A stretch of 64,000 nucleotides of DNA from M1-B18 sp048264125 (GTDB taxonomy: Bacteria > Bacillota > Clostridia > Peptostreptococcales > Natronincolaceae), in assembly GCA_048264125.1 (NCBI GenBank), contig JBLXDM010000012.1:62001-126000 (forward strand). The letters run 5' to 3'. A program made the translations under genes and the position numbers. The notes beneath the pieces were generated by a model, which saw nothing but the letters and a program-made list of their open reading frames with translations, made no database searches and was not told where the DNA came from. How positions within the stretch are numbered: position 1 is the stretch's first letter; each line of letters begins with the position of its first letter. Shown here in pieces: positions 62,431 to 64,000 of the stretch.

Positions 62431-62736
62431 ATGGACTTGGTTCTTAGTTTTGTAAGATTCTATCTGATTTTTCTAGCAGTTAAAATATTCATAAATACAT
62501 TGTTCAGGATTAAGGTGGTTAAGCCCCGAGTAGTAGAGGAGGATATCCCTCAGTCAGCTTCAAATAGTTTTCCTGAAGCAGATATAAAGGAGGCTGCTAT
62601 TGAAATGGTGTTGGACGAGGTTTGTAATACCTATGTACCGATTAACAAGGCCTTTCAAGTAGTTCGTGAGGACTCCACCCACTATTTCTGCAGCTGGGAA
62701 TGCAGAGAAAAATTTATTGAAGGAAATACTAACTAG
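62431..62736 (+). CDS. Small conserved membrane-anchored protein with TRASH-like cysteines
   Basis: AAAGGAGG precedes the start. The 101-residue product has an N-terminal helix (VLSFVRFYLIFLAVKIFIN) and a C-terminal part DEVCNTYVPINKAF...HYFCSWECREKF. This 'CxxYV...YFCSxxC' pattern is a TRASH-like metal-binding knuckle seen in short proteins of many bacteria. The metal and the role are unknown. A structured leader lies upstream. Confidence 0.75.
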   Translation: MDLVLSFVRFYLIFLAVKIFINTLFRIKVVKPRVVEEDIPQSASNSFPEADIKEAAIEMVLDEVCNTYVPINKAFQVVREDSTHYFCSWECREKFIEGNTN

Positions 62737-62814
62737 TAGAACAAAGTGGCTTCGCCCTTAATAGCCCCCCATTGTATAAGAATTTATAATGAAAATAGGA
62801 CTTTCTTATGCAAT

Positions 62815-62850
62815 AAAAAAGGATGACCCCCTAAAGGCCATCCTTTTATT
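62815..62850 (-). terminator. Rho-independent terminator of hcp
   Basis: On the minus strand AAAAGGATGGCC and the partner GGTCATCCTTTTTT form a stem with a T run. It lies just after the hcp stop codon. Confidence 0.8.
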
Positions 62851-62858
62851 ATTGTAGC

Positions 62859-64000
62859 TTATGCTCCCATGAACATTTTAATATCATCCTGAACATTTGT
62901 TATTCCACCGATACCGAAGTTCTCCACCAGTACCTTAGCAACATTTGGTGACAGGAAGGCTGGTAATGTTGGTCCTAGGTGAATGTTCTTAACTCCTAGA
63001 TGCAATAATGCCAGCAGTACGATAACAGCTTTTTGCTCATACCATGCAATATTATATGAAATTGGTAGATCATTGATATCATTTAACTCGAATACTTCCT
63101 TAAGCTTCAGGGCAACTACTGCCAAGGAGTAGGAGTCATTACATTGACCTGCATCCAACACTCTTGGAATACCGCCGATATCACCTAAATCCAGCTTGTT
63201 GTACTTATATTTAGCGCAGCCGGCTGTTAGAATGATTGTATCCTTTGGTAATTCACTAGCAAAGTCAGTATAGTAGTCTCTGCTCTTCATTCTACCATCA
63301 CAGCCTGCCATTACGAAGAATCTCTTGATTGCTCCTGATTTAACCCCTTTAACAACCTTATCTGCAACGCTTAATATTGTATTGTGGGCAAAGCCTCCGA
63401 CAATTTCTCCTCTTTCGATCTCTGTTGGAGGAGGACATTTCTTAGCATGTGCTATTACCTCAGAGAAGTCCTTGGTCATTCCATTTTCTCTATCGGCAAT
63501 ATGCTTTAGGCCTGCAAAGCCTACTGCTCCTGTTGTGTAAACTTTATCCTTATAGGAAGCCTTCGGTGGTACCAGACAGTTTGTAGTCATCAGTATCGGT
63601 CCGTTAAAGCTTTCAAATTCCTTATCCTGCTTCCACCATGCATTGCCATAGTTCCCAACGAAATGCTCATACTTCTTAAAGGCTGGGTAGTAGTTGGCAG
63701 GAAGCATTTCTGAATGGGTATATACATCCACCCCTGTTCCCTCTGTTTGCTTCAACAGCTCCTCCATATCCTTTAGGTCATGACCGCTTATTAAAATAGC
63801 TGGGTTATTTCTAACGCCTATATTCACCTTTGTAATTTCCGGGTGTCCGTAGGTTGAGGTATTTGCCTTATCCAGTAGGGCCATAGCCTTAACCCCCAGC
63901 TCACCAGACTTCAATGTCAGTGCAACCAGCTCATCTGCAGTTGCATTTTCATTTGTTAAATCAACTAAGGCCTGTTGCATAAAGCTGTATAGCTCATCCT
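62859..64000 (-). CDS. hcp: Hydroxylamine reductase (hybrid cluster protein), C-terminal part
   Basis: The frame is open to the right edge, so only about the last 380 residues are here. Motifs are typical of Hcp: ISGHDLKDMEELL, TTNCLVPP (Cys ligand), LTAGCAKYKYN (Cys ligand), LDAGQCNDSYS (Cys) and a late Glu/Lys region. Hcp holds a [4Fe-2S-2O] cluster and reduces hydroxylamine or nitric oxide in anaerobes. Codon use is like the other chromosomal genes of this side. A terminator follows. Confidence 0.9.
   Translation of the reverse strand, partial: DELYSFMQQALVDLTNENATADELVALTLKSGELGVKAMALLDKANTSTYGHPEITKVNIGVRNNPAILISGHDLKDMEELLKQTEGTGVDVYTHSEMLPANYYPAFKKYEHFVGNYGNAWWKQDKEFESFNGPILMTTNCLVPPKASYKDKVYTTGAVGFAGLKHIADRENGMTKDFSEVIAHAKKCPPPTEIERGEIVGGFAHNTILSVADKVVKGVKSGAIKRFFVMAGCDGRMKSRDYYTDFASELPKDTIILTAGCAKYKYNKLDLGDIGGIPRVLDAGQCNDSYSLAVVALKLKEVFELNDINDLPISYNIAWYEQKAVIVLLALLHLGVKNIHLGPTLPAFLSPNVAKVLVENFGIGGITNVQDDIKMFMGA

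Overview
The window looks like chromosomal DNA of a low-GC Firmicute of the Clostridia. This rests on A+T-rich codon use, strong AGGAGG-type ribosome binding sites, SLH-domain surface protein, hybrid-cluster protein and a Tcp-type conjugation module like that of clostridial plasmids. I cannot name the species from the sequence. There are no rRNA or tRNA genes and no CRISPR array. Nearly all genes from 1 to 59.4 kb are on the minus strand.

Region 1 (about 1-7 kb) is a patchwork of small minus-strand genes separated by long imperfect palindromes that match integron attC sites (RYYYAAC ... GTTRRRY). Good sites lie at 1382-1496, 4919-4981 and 5852-6000, with weaker or degraded ones at about 2411 and 16152-16214. 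No integron integrase is visible, so it resembles a cassette cluster lacking an integrase. One attC site is split by a group II intron that has lost almost all of its reverse-transcriptase gene. Broken genes (an HNH/GNAT chimera, a twice-frameshifted gene, two ImmA/IrrE remnants) sit between them.

Region 2 (about 7-21 kb) is a defence-like island: a UvrD-type helicase with a polytopic membrane protein, an EcoRI-type adenine methylase with a DUF262-HNH protein, a HEPN-like protein, a DUF6602-like nuclease, an SRA-like/HNH McrA-type endonuclease overlapping a NUDIX gene, and a GIY-YIG protein.

Region 3 (about 21.4-59.0 kb) is one conjugative, plasmid-like element read from right to left. It has ParM/ParR partition genes, a RepA_N-like initiator with repeats inside and beside the gene, a non-coding stretch that is a good oriT candidate, a small TcpK-like protein and a tyrosine-recombinase-like TcpM relaxase. 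Next come TcpA, C, D, E, F and H homologues with a peptidoglycan hydrolase, a complete small Tad-type pilus locus (CpaE, TadA, TadB, TadC, pilin-like proteins, SAF protein), two copies of a holin-like type I toxin with a convergent antisense RNA, an ORF6N/excisionase pair, an HD-GYP protein, an SLH protein and a 2054-residue secreted PKD-type protein. A Dam-type methylase and small accessory genes end the module. The right end lies against an L,D-transpeptidase gene that stops abruptly before its active site, which suggests insertion into that gene. The left end is not identified and may lie outside the window, in which case regions 1 and 2 could be cargo.

Region 4 (59.5-64 kb) is ordinary chromosome: an ABC-F ATPase, a nitroreductase, a small conserved protein with a structured leader, and the 3' part of hcp.
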